From positions 2,374,001-2,438,000 of the forward strand of contig NW_025062477.1 in assembly GCF_000002995.4 (NCBI RefSeq): a stretch of DNA of 64,000 nucleotides, read 5' to 3'. This document shows positions 39,801 to 51,926 of the stretch, in pieces (position 1 is the stretch's first letter; each line of letters starts with the position of its first letter). Position numbers and translations under genes: made by a program. Source of the DNA: Brugia malayi (taxonomy: Eukaryota > Nematoda > Chromadorea > Rhabditida > Onchocercidae). The notes below the pieces were generated by a model. The model saw nothing but the letters and a program-made list of their open reading frames with translations, searched no databases and was not told the DNA's origin.

Positions 39801-40383
39801 AAAAAAGAACCAATTTTTCAAATTTATTTCATTTTTTTTGAATAAATTTTTTTTTTTTTTTTTTTTGAAAAATTGAAATAAAATATATAATAAATGAGAA
39901 ATTAATAAATGAACATATTTTCATTTTTAAAATTATTTTACTAATCAACAAATGAAGTATTTCATCAAGCTATCAAATAATTTTTTTAACATTTTTAAAT
40001 TATTTGAAAATAATTCTTATTGAATTTTAACATAATTCATTTTTTTTTTTTTTTGTTTTTGCTTCATTCGAAATTTCTATCAATATTTGTTTGATTATTT
40101 TTAGCATTTTTTTTTTCTTCATTTTTTAACTCAAATAAAATTAATTTATGCAAGATTTGAATAAGTTGAAATGTAATTGAGCTGAAAATATATATTGTGC
40201 ATAAAAAATTTGCAATTTATAAGTTTCACTAATTGATAATATCATTTGCTTATTATTGATAATCTTTTTTTTTGATAAGCACATGAATTAAATGGAATAA
40301 TTATACTGATAACTATATTATCAATCTTTTTATTATCAATACTAAAAATTTTTTGATTAGGCATTTTGGTTAATTAATGCAAG

Positions 40384-40459
40384 ACTATATTAAAATTAAA
40401 GTAATACTAAACTACAAGTGTACTATATTAAAATTAAAGTAATACTAAACTACAGGTGT
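40384..40459. repeat. 38-bp tandem duplication
   Basis: The unit starting ACTATATTAAAATTAAAGTA occurs at 40384-40421 and again at 40422-40459, with a single A/G difference near the end (ACAAGTGT versus ACAGGTGT). Confidence 0.92.
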
Positions 40460-43192
40460 AAGATTATTTAAAATAATAAATAATGCAAATATCTATTTGC
40501 AATAATAAAATTTAATTTTTGCAAAGCATTGCTAAAATGAATTTTGAATATTTCAACATTTAACCATTTAAAATAAAATAAAATCCAAATTGCACTTTTC
40601 TTATAATTTATTATTCCTTTTTTTTTTTTTTTTTTTTTTTTTGCTTAATTAATTAGTCTTAATCTATTGTTTTTGATCATTTATCGATTGAATAATGATG
40701 AATAAATGCACCAAAATGAGGTGAAGCATACTTGAATAAGCTAATCATTTCCGAAAAGTAATATATGCAAATTTTCTCATCTTATAAGTTGCTTATTGAA
40801 AAGTGGCAAATAGATGGAATAAAGCTTTTAAAGCTTACAAATTAATGATTTATTGATTCAATTTATTAATTTGTTGTAGGGATGAAAAATTTGAGTAAAT
40901 TTAATTTACACATAAATATTTGTGTTGCAGAAAATGACAAAAAGAAAAGATTTATTTATTTGTAAATTTTGATTTCAAAAAAAAAAAAAATTAAAAAGTT
41001 TAATTTAAAATAATTAATTCATGCTTTGCATACTATGCAAGACAAAGTTAAATGCAATGTAAGCTAAGTGCAATATAATTTTTTATTAAATTTTTTTTTT
41101 TTTCTAATAAAATATGATTAGCTCTAAATTAAAAATTATTCAAATTTGTTAAGCACTAAAAATGATAATTTTAGCAAATGAATAAAAAATGTTAATTTTA
41201 TTTTTTTTTTTTTGAAAATTTTATAATAACGTTAGCAAATTAGTTGAAAGTTGAGAATTTAATTTCATTCGTTTTTGAATTCTTTTTAAATTCTTAAAGT
41301 TTGTTAAAATAAAGTTAGATTACTTACTAATAATATAGAATTTACAAAGTTTTGTTTTAGTCATAATAAATAATTATAATTAATCCATTTTCCTTGAAAC
41401 TTTCTGAGAAAATTTTTTTTTTTCCTCATTTACGAGAGTTATAAAAATGTTTACTCTTAGATTAGATAAGAAATCATTTCGTATTTATCATCCATTTCAA
41501 AAAAATTTCTTTTGCAAGAGTCATTTTTCATTGTTTATTTCTAATTGTAAATCATTTAACATTTATTTACTAAAATAACAAATTTAAATTAAATTAAAAT
41601 AATTAGTAATTGAATGTAATTAACATTTCTCATAATTATTGTGCATATTGTGAAGCTTTAACTTTTCATTTTTGCATATAAAAATGAAAAGTTAATTAAA
41701 TGCAAAATAGAATTGTAGCAGAAATAATAATTAAAGTACTTAATTTTCATTTCCTATCTAAAATTTAAATTGAATTTCCAAATGATCGCAGAGTTTTCGT
41801 TAATTTACAGTGACTAATTTATTCAAATACTTAAAATCTGAATTTTTATTGCTTTGCTAATTTGATGATAAATGAAATTATAAACACACTGCATGAAGTA
41901 TTTAAAATTATACAAATATAATTAAAACTTTTATTTGAAATTATGAATATTTATCGATTTATCGATCAATTTATGCAATTGTTTAAGCCAAATAAATTGA
42001 TCGAAAAAAAAATCAGAAAACAATTGATTATATAAATTTAAAATACAAATTAAAAAATCTTTAAATTAATAATTCTATTATAGAAATGAAAAATCTAATA
42101 GAGATCAAGTAATTGTTTCTGAAAAATTGTTGGATTCATTCAAAAATTTAATTTATGATAAGTGAGAGAAAAATAATGCAACAAGAATTTTTTATAAAAT
42201 TTGTTAAAATTTATTTCATAAAATAAGCAAAAAATTTTAAAATTGCTATGAATGAAATTTAAATTTTCATTAAAATTAATTTATCATTTACTTTAATACT
42301 CATATCAGTAATCAATTTATTGATAATAATTTCATTGTTAACATTAATCATTGATGAAATGAAACTTATTTGATCTAATAATAATAATAATGTCGGATAA
42401 TTACTTAAATAATTCGATAAAATAATAAATATTTTGAAGTTATAGTGAATTTATTTAATGAAATTTTATCAAAATTTAATTTAATAATTTAAGGTTAATT
42501 TAATTCAATGCTATATTTAATTTATATTAAGCAAAATACGAAAATTAATAAACTTGTTATTATTCTATCAAACTTTACAAATTACTAAATTTTCAATATA
42601 TTCAATAAATCATAAAAAGCTCATTGATTATGTCCACAAAAATAAATAAACAAAAGAAAGATGAATTTTGATTAATTAACATGACAAAAATTTATTTTTT
42701 AATAATCAAAAAGACAAAAACAAAAACAAAAAAAAAAAAAAAAAGAAAATCAACAAAAAATATTTCCTAACAAAAATTTAATTTTCAAAAATCTGAAAAC
42801 ATTTTTGATTATACATATTTCATTTTTCACTTAATTATTACATTTAAATGGAAAATTATTCAGTTATTATCGTACATTATAAATGATAAAAATTTAATAG
42901 CAAATTTTTATTTTTTGAAAGTTTTAAGAAACATTTTTGATTAGCTAAACTTTTAAATTACTAATCTGTAAGCAAATCGAATGAAGCGATAAAAAAAAAA
43001 AATTCCATTTTTCATTTTCATGCATATTTCACTTTTTTTTTTTTTTTTTTTTTTAAATTATTCAATTTGAATGTAAAATTCTCAAATTATCATTGAATAT
43101 AAGCGTAAATAATGATAGAAAATATTTTATGAAAAAATCAAAATTATTCTATCATTTATCATAAGATATTTTTACATATTTCAAAACAACTA

Positions 43193-43222
43193 AATTAATT
43201 AATTAATTAATTAATTAATTAA
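43193..43222. repeat. (TTAA)n microsatellite
   Basis: Seven or so uninterrupted TTAA/AATT units. Confidence 0.9.
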
Positions 43223-43577
43223 CTAATTTATACAAGCATGGAGTATTTACATAACATAACGATTAATTAAAGTGATAGTTTTTTATAAAATATTAAGCAT
43301 CTTTTTGAAGCCTTAAATTTGTGATTATCAAATGTTTGAACAAATTTTTTCCTTTATTTTGAAAAAAAATATATATATATTGGAATTAAAATAAGGCAGC
43401 AAAAAGAAATTTGAAAAAAACTAAAATGTTGAAATTATTTTTCTATTAAATTTCTTTAACTTTTCACTGATAATATTCCTAACCTTTGACCTATGAAACT
43501 GTTATGTTTTAATAATTGCTTTTTCGATGTGTTTTTTTTATTGTATTTCACATGAGCATCGATTAATCTTGCGATTT

Positions 43578-44041
43578 CAAAAGTTATTGAACCAATGGAA
43601 ATTTCCGTATATTTCTAAAAATTGTATTTCCGGAATTTTAGCACCTGATAGAAATGTTTTAAAAAGGATTTATTAAAAGTGAAATCAGCGCTATTGACAA
43701 AATCATTTGAACTTCACAACAAGTACTATTCCGAATCCACTTAAATCGAATTACGCTAAATGTTAAATGTCACTTAAAAAAAAAAATTTTGATAGGAAAA
43801 TTTAGGTTTCGTTTTTTTGTATTTTATATAGTATTTAACTTTTAGCTCAAAATAACTCAACTGGATTCGGAATAATATTTGTTCCATAAGAGTTTCTATT
43901 TAAAAATACCTAGTGATAGCGTTGATTTGATCTTCAGGAAATTCTTTTGAGAATATAATTTTTAAAACATCATTATTTTCAGGAATTATTAAAATTCCGG
44001 AAATGCATTTTTTCGAACTGCGAAAAATTCAACAGCTTTTC
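43578..44041. mobile_element. Imperfect 460-bp foldback (MITE-like) element
   Basis: The two halves are mutual reverse complements in the same order: 43623-43640 pairs with 43990-44007 (17 of 18), GTTTTAAAAA at 43656-43665 with 43959-43968, ATCAGCGCTAT at 43684-43694 with 43916-43926 (10 of 11), and 43724-43740 with 43861-43877 (15 of 17). Pairing continues weakly to a centre near 43790. The outer ends read roughly TTCAAAAGTTATTGAA and TTCAACAGCTTTTCAG. This fits a foldback/MITE transposon or an ancient inverted duplication. I did not find clear terminal or target-site duplications. Confidence 0.6.
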
Positions 44042-45378
44042 AGTTAGTTGAAGAGAAAATCTTCGTATTTTCATTACAAATTATCTTTTTCATTCCTATC
44101 AAATTATCTTTTCCATTCTTATCAAATAAACATTTCCGGATACCTGATTGCAACCGGATTACATTTAAGACTTTACTATTATCGTCACTTGTGCAATATC
44201 ACCATGCTGTTTTCATTCAATTATTTTATTTATTATTATAAGTTCAGTGTTTTTGGTGATAAATTCACACTTCGAGATATCTCATTGCTAATCAGTAAGT
44301 AATACAATTATTGAATTATTTATTTTCAAATGTTTTCATGGATTTAATGAAATATAATTCAATAAAGAATCAAATGCATTAAATGATCAAATTTAGAATG
44401 AAAAGTTGAATGCTTTTTCGAGAAAATTCTATAATCATCCAAAGTAAAAATGAAACCTTTTAGATTTTGAGAATTTAATTTTAGATTTAATTTAAAAATA
44501 TTTTTTGAATCAAAATTTAAAATTCTATATTTGATTAATTTGGCTTTTTTTTTTCGAAATACTTTAGCAACGTAATATCGTATGTTTTAAATTCCTTCTT
44601 AGTAACCATAATTTTGAGTTTACTCATTCGAAAAAAAAAAAAAAAAAAACAGTGTGAAGTTCTTTTGAAGTTTTTAATGGGCGCATTTGTTTGATTTCAC
44701 TAATCGATTTGATTCTTTTCCTATTTGCTTCCGATATTAAATACGCCATTTAATAAATTATTGATGCTTGAATAATACGTATGTTAACGTGAGTTTGACG
44801 TGTTCAAGTAGCATTTTTAGCGTAGCATCTAACAATGATACATTTTATAGTAGAAAATTAGTTGAGTAACGCAGTAATTTTTCCAATATTTTTTCTGCTG
44901 GTTTCTGTTGCTTTAGCAAAATTACAATAATTCTAATTTATTTCATATTTAATTAAAAAAATTAACTTTAAAAATTAAAAAAAAAAAAGAAAAAAAGAAA
45001 CCTAAATTACCATCATTTAACTTATTTTAAGAATGAAAGATATCACTACTGATATGCAAATTAATTTATTCAACAACATGTATGTATATATGATAATTAT
45101 TACATTAAGCAGTTAGAATTCAGAAAAAGATATAATATAAAAATTTAACATAAAACTATCATTTATCATTTATTAATGTAAAAAAAAAGTTGAGCATGAA
45201 GCATAACTGATAAGATGATGATAAGATAATAATCAACAAGTTTCCACTTCAGTATAATAACTAGAATGATTACCACTCATTTTGATGTGACACACAAAAT
45301 GACATATTAGTGCGAGGGAGAAATACAACTTTAAAAGGGAATGTAGAATAAGCAGCGTACCTCACAAGCTTACCAATC

Positions 45379-45424
45379 AATGGTCATCCCATTGGTCATT
45401 CCATTGGTCATCTCATTGGTCATT
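45379..45424. repeat. Four-copy 12-bp tandem repeat ATTGGTCATYYC
   Basis: Copies at 45379-45390 (AATGGTCATCCC), 45391-45402, 45403-45414 and 45415-45424 (partial). On the minus strand, three units contain CCAAT and all four contain TGACC, the complement of the GGTCA nuclear-receptor half-site. It sits in a less AT-rich island (about 45290-45500), 2.7 kb upstream of the B55 start. Confidence 0.85.
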
Positions 45425-46606
45425 AACTAACGATCGATCCAGCAAAATGCTTGCTTATTTGCAACACTTTTTAGTTTCCTTCTCGCGGCATTCAAATAAT
45501 TCCTTCATTTCATCTTTTGTTCTTTTTTTCCATATGCCTTTGTAAAATTTATATTTCAGTTAATAAAGACTACTTGAAATTTTTGTTCTAAAATTTTAAA
45601 AAATAGGAATGAATTAATTTTATAATTGATTTAATCAATATTTTGAATAGAAAAATTCAAAAAATTTATACTGGTTTATAAAAAAAAAAAAGGAATTTTT
45701 TTGAATTTTGAATAATCATTTGAAATGAGCCTAAGACTACACATTTCTCTGGTAGTAAAAAATGATAAGATTTTAATTTTTCTTTCTTTTTATTAGATAT
45801 GATTTCAAAGAGGTAAATTTGTATCTAAAATATTTAAACAATTAGTCATTGCTAGAAATCTATATGAAAATTTAAAAAATTTAAAATCATTCGAAAAAGT
45901 TAAGTAACACATAAATATAAAATTAATTTCATTTTTTTTTTTTTTTTTTTGTCTTTTTAAAATATTATAATTTTAGTAATTAAAAGATTAATAAACAAGT
46001 GCACAAATTTGATAAATATTTCTGAAATGTTTATGAAAAAAGATGTATTTCGATTTTTTTAGATATACAAATTTTTGTACAAATTTAAATTTAGATTAAA
46101 TTAACGCAATTGGAATTGAACTCAGATCGAAACAAACGAATGTGAATGAAGATAGGACCAGCAATTTTGAGGCGAATCAATAGGGTTAGCATATTTTATG
46201 CACATTTTTTATTAGTTGCAAAATTAAATAATTTTTGCTACTAATTTTTTTTTTCAACTTTTTCATTAAATTTCAATAAAATTTAATGGTATACATATAT
46301 ATATATATGTTAGGTATGCTGTAATATATATAACTTAAATTAAGTATGTTTTACCTAGGTTTAATACAATATAATACATTTACCTAAGCATATTTATTAT
46401 TTAAGTAAAAAAAGTGCCGCTATGATTATTTATTTCAAAATAAACATAGAGACATTTTTTTTTTGTTTTGTTTTTTTTTACTGATATCAATTGGTTATGA
46501 CAGTAATAAAGAATAAGTCTGAATTGATCAAAATTATAGATAGCCAATTCTGGTTGTTAAAACTTTCTATTCTGATATAATAGATCATTTAAGGGTTGAT
46601 AGGGGA

Positions 46607-46748
46607 AGGAGAGAGAGGGAGAGAGAAAGAAAGAGAGAGAGAGAGAAGTATTCTGAGTGATAAGTATCCAATAATAAATTAGTTTAATAAGACAATGACA
46701 ATTCTGAAATTGATGAATAGAGAGAGAGGGGGAGAGAGAGAGAGAGGC
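46607..46748. repeat. Duplicated GA tract with shared flank
   Basis: GA tracts at 46607-46647 and 46718-46748 are each followed by a related sequence (GATAAGTATCCAATAAT... and GATAATTATCCAATGAT...), indicating an old duplication of about 110 bp. Confidence 0.65.
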
Positions 46749-47000
46749 AGATTGATTGATAATTATCCAATGATCAATTTAATAAAACAATAACAATAAA
46801 TTATCTCATTTCTTGCATTGCCTTCACATATTTTCAATTTGTGCTTTGAAAAATGTTTCAGCTAAAAAATAAATTAATATGAGTGAAAGCACATATTTTA
46901 TTGAAAAATTAAATATATATAAAAGAATTAAATTTGAGCGAAAATTTAAATGAACTATTGATTTTCATGCAAATTTAATTCATACCTGTGAACAACTGAA

Positions 47001-48158
47001 TAAAATAATTTATAACGATGTAAAAAAAAATACGTCGTGAAAAAAACGATTTAAAAACCAGCAAATAGAATCAATAAATCAACTGAGACCTGAAGTGTTG
47101 CATAGAGGGGTGACGCGTCTAAATCAAAATGATGAATTTTGTTACTATGTGGTCGCAATCAGTCGTTGACCGTAGGAGGGAGGGGCAGTTCATTCGTAGT
47201 TGTGGTTGTGAATTTTTGAAATGTTTGAATGTATTTCTTGAGGCATTAAGATACTTCCCGTGGTACCGAGGTGTCAGTGAGTTTCTTTTAGGATTTTTCG
47301 AGGAAATTTTTTGACAAAAATTGAGATATCGAATGCATTTATGCAATTATAACGATGTTTGTATTTGGGTGTAATTTTTCATCAATTTTTTCAAAAATGT
47401 ATTTTTGCATAACGTAAATTGATATGTAAGGTGATCTTTTTTTGCACTTAATATTTCCATTTTAGTTATTGAAAGGCTTATTATTGCAACTATGGCTGCC
47501 TTAATTTCCCCTTTTTGTCTTCTACTTCCTTTTTTCTCTTTTACTTTCCAATCATCTAATATAGTGTCAATTACTGTCGATGATATTAGTTCATGTATTG
47601 TTATACATCCGAATTTTATAAAGAGTAATTTTATTGCTGATAAATAATTGCATCGCTTTGTTAATGTTTTCAAGAAGAAAATTTTTTTTTTTTCAATGGT
47701 GATAACATTTGTTTGATAAATCTTTTTAAGAAATATCTTCGTGTGAAAAGCTTAGTTACGTCTGGTTTTTTTTTTATAGATAAGACCTCAATTTACACAA
47801 ATTGAGTTATGGAAAGTTTAAAAAAAAATCTCTGCTTGTCCATGGAGTACTAAAAGGACTCCGTAGTGATCTCTGGATAATTCTGAAAAATATGAGCCTG
47901 AAAATGCAATTTTCGCAATTTTCATAGAAATTCATGCACTAATTCAATGGTCTGTTTGAGAAATAATCTGAAAGTTAACAGAAATTTGTTCTATATATTA
48001 TTTTTTATACGGGGGAAACTGGGGCTGGTCTTTCTTTCTCTTTTTTTTGCAAAGACAAATTCAGTCAAATTATTTGAATGGTGATTTATCTTATTAAATA
48101 GATCTTATACTAAGTTATTCATTTCCAGATTGTTGAAAAAAAGACTTGGAGAGGGAAC
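47001..48158 (+). promoter_or_regulatory. 5' region of the B55 gene, probable promoter and leader
   Basis: Composition changes here to less AT-rich DNA with few homopolymers, which continues through the gene. A CG/GG-rich stretch lies at about 47090-47280. The minus-strand frame 47673-47119 is open except for one TAA (47349-47347), but it lacks an ATG at its head and I do not recognise it. The plus frame 47126-47314 is a 61-63-residue open frame without clear splice sites. ATTTCCAG at 48121-48128, 30 nt before the ATG, is a good trans- or cis-splice acceptor. Transcription may therefore start well upstream. Confidence 0.4.
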
Positions 48159-51100
48159 ATGGATGTGGATGACCACCAGGCATGTACCTCAATGGATATT
48201 ACAGAAAATGATGATACCTCAGATGGTGATGGGATCCACTGGCATTTCTCTCAAGTTAAAGGGAATATCGAGCCTGATGGAGGTATTACAAGCGACGGTG
48301 AGATCTTATAGCGTGTGATCGGCTTTCCATGACATCGTTTCCACACATGTCATCTTGGGAACATATAGTGTCGTGAAGTCGAATTTATGCTTGAACATTC
48401 ATTTTCATCTGTCGCTTTTTTCTTTTTTGTGACGCTTTTGTAATCATTTTCGGTGCTTTTAATTTATGCTTTCGTTTTTTTTTTTTTTTTTAATGATTTT
48501 GAGACAAAGTTTTTTCACGCTTCCCCCTGAAACTTTTGTCGAAAATGGTCAAGCTTTTGAGTTTCCTATGATTTTTTTCATTTTCTGTGCTAAAGGTGAC
48601 TGTTCTAAGTAGTCAATCCATTTTAGCGGATATTATATCCTGTGTTGAATTTTCCCACGATGGTGAATTTCTAGCAACAGGCGACAAGGGAGGACGAGTT
48701 GTGATATTTCAGCGTGACCAAAGTGTAAGTTTTAATTGTTGCATTTTGTTTGTATTATTTTCAGTAATGGAAATTTTTATTTTTTACAAAATCTGCGGTC
48801 TGGAAGTGGCAGCGGTTAGATATTATGGGAACTTCAAGACTTTAAACAGAAGGTGCTGATTCATTGTTTTTTTCAATAGAAGGTGCTGAAAAATAGATTG
48901 GTCTGGTACGGCGGTTTGCACTGAAATTCTTTAGTTCGGAATTCATGAATCACCTCTTGAAGAGCTAATAAATGACTAATAAAAAATCCATTACATCCCT
49001 GACAGGAGACTGAATTTCTACACACTTTTATTAGTAATGAACTTGGAATTTCTATTGACATGAATTAAATGATTGATACATTTGATTATATTTACGCATT
49101 TTTATAGGGAAAATTTATAAATGGTCAGCGTTCAACTGACTACAACGTCTACTCGACTTTCCAGTCACATGAACCGGAATTTGACTATTTGAAATCTCTC
49201 GAAATAGAGGAAAAAATTAATCAAATTAAATGGTTGAAAAGGAAAAATGCTGCTAACTTTATTCTATCTACTAATGGTATGAAATCATTTGATGAATAAA
49301 GAAGACATCTTTAGTGAGTTCCGACGAAAATTCAGCTGTTTTTATGTTTTATTTTTTCTTATATTTTATTTACATTTGCAGATAAGACGATCAAGTTATG
49401 GAAAATTTCTGAAAGAGAAAAGAAAGTTGCTGACGGTGGTTGGAACCTAACAAGAAATGCCGATGGCACAACCACAGGTAAACGAAGTGAGTATACCGGT
49501 TGTAAAAAACGAATGCTTTATTCTGAGAATATTGTTGATAACTTGAATCTTTATGCTCAGAAAAATTCAGTTCTCTTTTTATTTTACTATTCTTTATAAA
49601 ATAATACTTAAAAGTTTTGCCATTCAATTGTATTTGCAGTGGCTATCATACTATTTCTAACTCAAAATTTTCTGGCACTTAGTGTTATTCTTTTCGCCTT
49701 TTACTGACAAATAGAGTTTCTTATGTAATAATTTTTAGGCTTTAGCGGGCAGCTGAAGTTGCCCAAATTAGTGCCTATGGAATTAATAGTTGAAGCGTCT
49801 CCTCGACGGGTTTATGGCAATGCCCACGCTTATCATGTCAATTCGATTAGTGTTAATTCGGATCAGGTGGAGTGTTTTTTTTTTTTTTTTATCTCAATTT
49901 TTTGCCTTTCTATGATCCTCGATCTTTCGTTTTTAATCATTTATTTCTTTCAGGAAATTTTTTTATCAGCCGATGATTTGCGAATAAATATATGGCATCT
50001 TGAAATTACTAATGAAAGCTTCAGTTAGTTTCATTATATAAATGTTCTGTATGTTTGTTTGAAATGCAACAATGAAGCAAAAAAGGAAGAAATGTTTTCC
50101 TGATGATTTTTGTAACAGCGAATGATCGTTTCAGATATAGTTGATATTAAGCCAGTGAACATGGAAGAGTTGACAGAAGTAATCACTGCCGCTGAATTTC
50201 ATCCAACTCAGTGTCATTGGTTCGTATATAGCTCTTCCAAAGGATCGATTCGCTTATGTGATATGCGCGATCGTGCACTTTGCGATATTCATGCTAAATG
50301 TAAGTGATTCTTTTTTCGTTTTTTACTCAATGCATATTCTTGGGAAGAACCGTAATATTTCATTACAGCTAATTCTAATTAAGCTTTCGAAGATAAAGGA
50401 TGTATAAATTGAAGGATGGTGGAAATGCTTGATTTTCACGTATGACAGACTGCGAATTTGTTCCCCATGTTATAATCAGATTACTTTATTTGCAGTATTT
50501 GAAGAGTCGGAAGACCCGACAAATCGTTCATTCTTCTCGGAAATCATCGCTTCCGTATCCGATGTTAAATTTTCTCATAACGGAAGATATTTGCTCACAA
50601 GAGATTATTTAACTGCTAAAGTATGTATTTGTTTATTTTTCGAGTAACTGCATTAGTCAGCGGACGTTTTTCTGTTAAACTTTTATTAAATATGTGAAAC
50701 TTTTTCTCTTTACAGGTCTGGGATATAAATATGGAATCTGGGCCGGTAGAAACTTATCCTGTTCATGACTATTTACGCTCAAAATTATGCACGCTGTATG
50801 AGAATGATTCTATTTTTGATAAATTCGAAGTTGACTGGAGCGGAGATGACAAGTGAGCTGTTATAATTTATTTACTGAGTGTTCCAGTTATTTATTTCGG
50901 TTTAGGAATATGAACTGAATGTGGTAAACCCTTATGTCTTCGACATATTTCGTAAAAGTTTCGTATGAGTTCAATTACAGAACACTCAGTGATATAGAAA
51001 CGTCAACTTTCAGTCCTTAAAACACATCTGTAATAAATGATTAAGTTTCTTAATTAAAATCTTTCAAATATTTACTAGATTTTGCATCGATTTCTAGGGG

Positions 51101-51926
51101 TGAAACAGTAGTTTAATTTGATTAATATTTATAAATATCAGTAGAACGTTAGACGAAAAAAATGTGGCAAGAATTTAACTATAATATTCAAATACTTAGA
51201 ATTTCTTGTATTTCTTAATGTAAAGTATCACTGAGAGCAGTCAATTTTCCTCTTCTTTAAAATCGAATTAAAAGTACAAGAACTTTGAAAAAAAAAAAAA
51301 AAAAAAAAAATGGTGTGATTAAAAAATTAAAAATGAAAGATGGTATGATTAAATAAAAAGTGTGTCGAAAAATTAAAATTAAGTTTTCATTTTTGACCAA
51401 TTTTCATTTAATTTGATTGTTTTATTCATTCCTTTATTTTTTCTTTCATTTTTTTTCGCTCTCCTCATCAATCTGTAACAGATGTTTAAAAATTGCTATT
51501 TTACTGGTTTTTTCAGCCACATCTTAACGGGGTCATATAATAACTTCTTTCGATCATTCAAAAGAGGTGTTGAAGCAAGTGTTGCCAAAACTTACGAGGT
51601 ATGATAATCTTACCTTCTTTGACAAAAGTATGAACGTTTTTTTCGAGATTTTTTCTTTTATGCTGTTATACTCCTTGACTTAATTTTAGGCTCACATTGA
51701 AAAATCTCACATTCGTTTACCAACTCGTCGGGTGCTAGCAGCAGGTGCAGCCCGTGTGAACAAGAAGCGTGTCCTTGCTGGAACAGGGGAAACGCAAGCA
51801 GATGATGATGTGAACGCAGATAGTCTTGATTTTACTAAGAAAATTTTACATACTGCTTGGCATCCTAAACAAAATATCATCGCACTGGCAGCAACCAATC
51901 GACTTTATATCTTTCAGGATAAATAG
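48159..51926 (+). CDS. sur-6: Protein phosphatase 2A B55 regulatory subunit (SUR-6/PR55 type)
   Basis: Eleven exons: 48159-48297, 48627-48724, 49108-49276, 49382-49486, 49739-49866, 49954-50023, 50135-50299, 50496-50620, 50716-50852, 51517-51598, 51690-51926; all phases match, giving 484 residues (human B55 about 447). Exon 4 has a second donor at 49478 that would remove three residues. B55 subunits form a seven-bladed WD40 propeller that directs the PP2A core to substrates in mitotic exit and Ras/MAPK signalling. Family signatures are intact: [117 protein letters not shown]. Unusual parts are an acidic N-terminal extension of about 25 residues, a diverged loop in the exon 4/5 region, and a diverged segment between [10 protein letters not shown] and ADSLDF. 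The gene is less AT-rich than its neighbours. Confidence 0.95.

Larger units (their letters stand above)
36851..43570. other. Gene-poor spacer, middle part
   Basis: Long A/T runs throughout, with a 38-bp tandem duplication at 40384-40459 and a (TTAA)n run at 43193-43222. A less AT-rich, non-repetitive stretch lies at about 38220-38440 and may be regulatory. No credible exon on either strand. Confidence 0.45.
44048..47000. other. Gene-poor spacer, distal part upstream of the B55 gene
   Basis: AT-rich DNA. A plus-strand frame at 44048-44302 ends near a donor-like ATCA|GTAAGT (about 44290-44299), but I could not find an exon to join to it. Also present: a 12-bp CATTGGTCA repeat at 45379-45424, AT dinucleotides near 46291-46310, and duplicated GA tracts at 46607-46748. 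Confidence 0.4.

Noticed and set aside
44048..44302. Plus-strand frame ending at a good donor, considered as a first exon of the B55 or another gene
   Set aside because: No matching downstream exon was found over the next 4 kb, and the B55 start at 48159 is independent and well supported.
47119..47673. Minus-strand frame open for about 185 codons except for one stop, divergent from the B55 gene
   Set aside because: No ATG near its start, an internal stop, poly-T upstream, and no recognised domain; more likely promoter or leader DNA of the B55 gene.
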